DNA of 64,000 nt from JAGTVG01 sp964543195 (GTDB lineage Bacteria; Bacteroidota; Bacteroidia; Cytophagales; Cyclobacteriaceae): contig CAZIXF010000002.1 of NCBI GenBank assembly GCA_964543195.1, positions 160,919-224,918 of the forward strand, given 5' to 3'. Both the position numbers and the translations under genes were made by a program. The notes under the pieces were generated by a model. The model was not told where the DNA came from and searched no databases. It saw nothing but the letters and a program-made list of their open reading frames with translations. Position 1 is the first letter of the stretch, and each line of letters starts with the position of its first letter. This document shows positions 63,378 through 64,000 of the stretch, piece by piece.

Positions 63378-63719
63378 TTACTTAATGCCGAAAAACGTCG
63401 TCACCGACCTGGAGGGGACTTCATAGGTAAGACTCCCGTCTTTTCCTAAAATCAGCCCGATGATCTCCTTCCCCCCTTTTTCATCCAGCAGGCTGAAGCC
63501 CCCGTATTCCTGCGGGTCTTCCTCGTAATTCATGGTCTGGGCTGTTTCCACATAGTTGAATCCGAACCCATCCCAGTCTCTCAGGGTTTCGTCAAAATAG
63601 ACTTCCGTCCGTATGGACCTGAAATCATCGGTCTGGCCCAGGGCCTGAAAACTGATGACCAGGGCAAAAAGTAAAAGCAAAGGGTTGTGTAAATAATTAA
63701 AAATCCTGGTGTTGTTCAT
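63378..63719 (-). pseudogene. internally deleted glycoside hydrolase remnant
   Basis: A 113-codon frame that has a signal peptide (about 1-28) followed by VYFDETLRDWDGFGFNYVET and YEEDPQEYGGFSLLDEKG, which read like the opening of a large GH30-like hydrolase. After GLILGKDG the frame jumps to SLTYEVPSRSVTTFFGIK, which reads like the extreme C-terminus of such enzymes (the PxRSVTTF ending). The missing middle, hundreds of residues, would carry the active site. The frame is kept, so a short secreted protein could still be made. Identification is by pattern memory only; a real small protein is possible. Confidence 0.5.
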
Positions 63720-64000
63720 GATATCATTATATTGTGTTTACAGAAATTTGAGATCGGTGAGCTTAAAATATAAATTTTTGAAATTGTTTAATAATTATTT
63801 AACTATTTTAACTTTTTACCTCGCCCGGTGATATGATTTTATTGACCCATCGGTTACCGGGTATCTCTTTCCTCAAAAAACTTTTTAGAGCGATTTGAAC
63901 ACATAATTTCCATCATTGAAAAAACCCGGCCTGAAAATTTTAATACAGATTATTCATTAGAGCATAAATTCCTGATTATTAACCCCGATTATTCATAAAC
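63720..64000. other. terminal non-coding stretch
   Basis: 281 AT-rich bases upstream of the hydrolase remnant, running to the window edge. No gene, promoter pair or repeat was recognised. Confidence 0.4.

Overview
The window looks like a chromosomal segment of a free-living Bacteroidota bacterium, probably in or near the Bacteroidales/Marinilabiliales. The indicators are many short-signal lipoproteins (Cys within about the first 30 residues), a BBP2-type porin, a lipoprotein TamL paired with TamB, PPi-type phosphofructokinases, many glycoside hydrolases and sulfatases, and few Shine-Dalgarno sites. No rRNA, plasmid, phage or insertion-sequence genes were seen. One tRNA (Leu, anticodon GAG) is present.

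Layout. 1-4.2 kb (minus): the 5' part of a PPi-type phosphofructokinase cut by the window edge, an SDR mannonate oxidoreductase and a GH95-like lipoprotein hydrolase. 4.4-13 kb: PEP carboxylase, a 4-TM membrane protein, an Hsp20-like chaperone, a large cyclase-STAND-TPR signalling protein, an FKBP isomerase and a beta-carbonic anhydrase. 13-16.3 kb: a tight amino-sugar cassette (exported NagA-like deacetylase, an NRAMP-fold transporter without the metal motifs, NagB). 16.3-24 kb: an OMP remnant and an envelope-signalling block (DUF4142 lipoprotein, coiled-coil lipoprotein, sigma-54 response regulator, hybrid kinase), divergent from a tiny membrane protein and a DUF4382 lipoprotein. 24.6-28.4 kb (minus): a second PPi-PFK, heptose kinase and aspartate aminotransferase. 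28.7-32 kb: BBP2 porin, ClpS, SSS symporter and an alkyltransferase-like protein.

32-42.6 kb is a carbohydrate region: sulfatase, N-acetyl-sugar kinase and MurQ; a GH130 mannosylglucose phosphorylase; and a sialate-O-acetylesterase/GH116 pair followed by a truncated esterase. 42.7-46.4 kb carries EgtB-EgtD (ergothioneine-type) and an App1-type phosphatase. 46.6-54 kb is the TamB-TamL envelope assembly operon. 54.4-64 kb holds a Crp/Fnr regulator, tRNA-Leu, alkaline phosphatase, an AGCS symporter, a GH3 glucosidase, a CDF metal exporter, a DUF2459 protein and an internally deleted hydrolase remnant.

The genes suggest an organism that strips sulfate, acetyl and sugar residues from polysaccharides and glycans outside the cytoplasm, imports the products, and feeds mannose, glucose and amino sugars into a PPi-flexible glycolysis with PEPC anaplerosis. 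Two things stand out. One is the exported NagA / motif-less NRAMP / NagB cassette, which would fit a periplasmic deacetylation route for N-acetylglucosamine. The other is the abundance of intergenic repeats of unrelated period (7, 8, 26, 66, 70 and 101 bp). These often start right at a gene's 3' end and sit beside decayed genes. The 66-bp set has a CRISPR-like layout. All functional assignments come from motif reading by eye; no database search was run.
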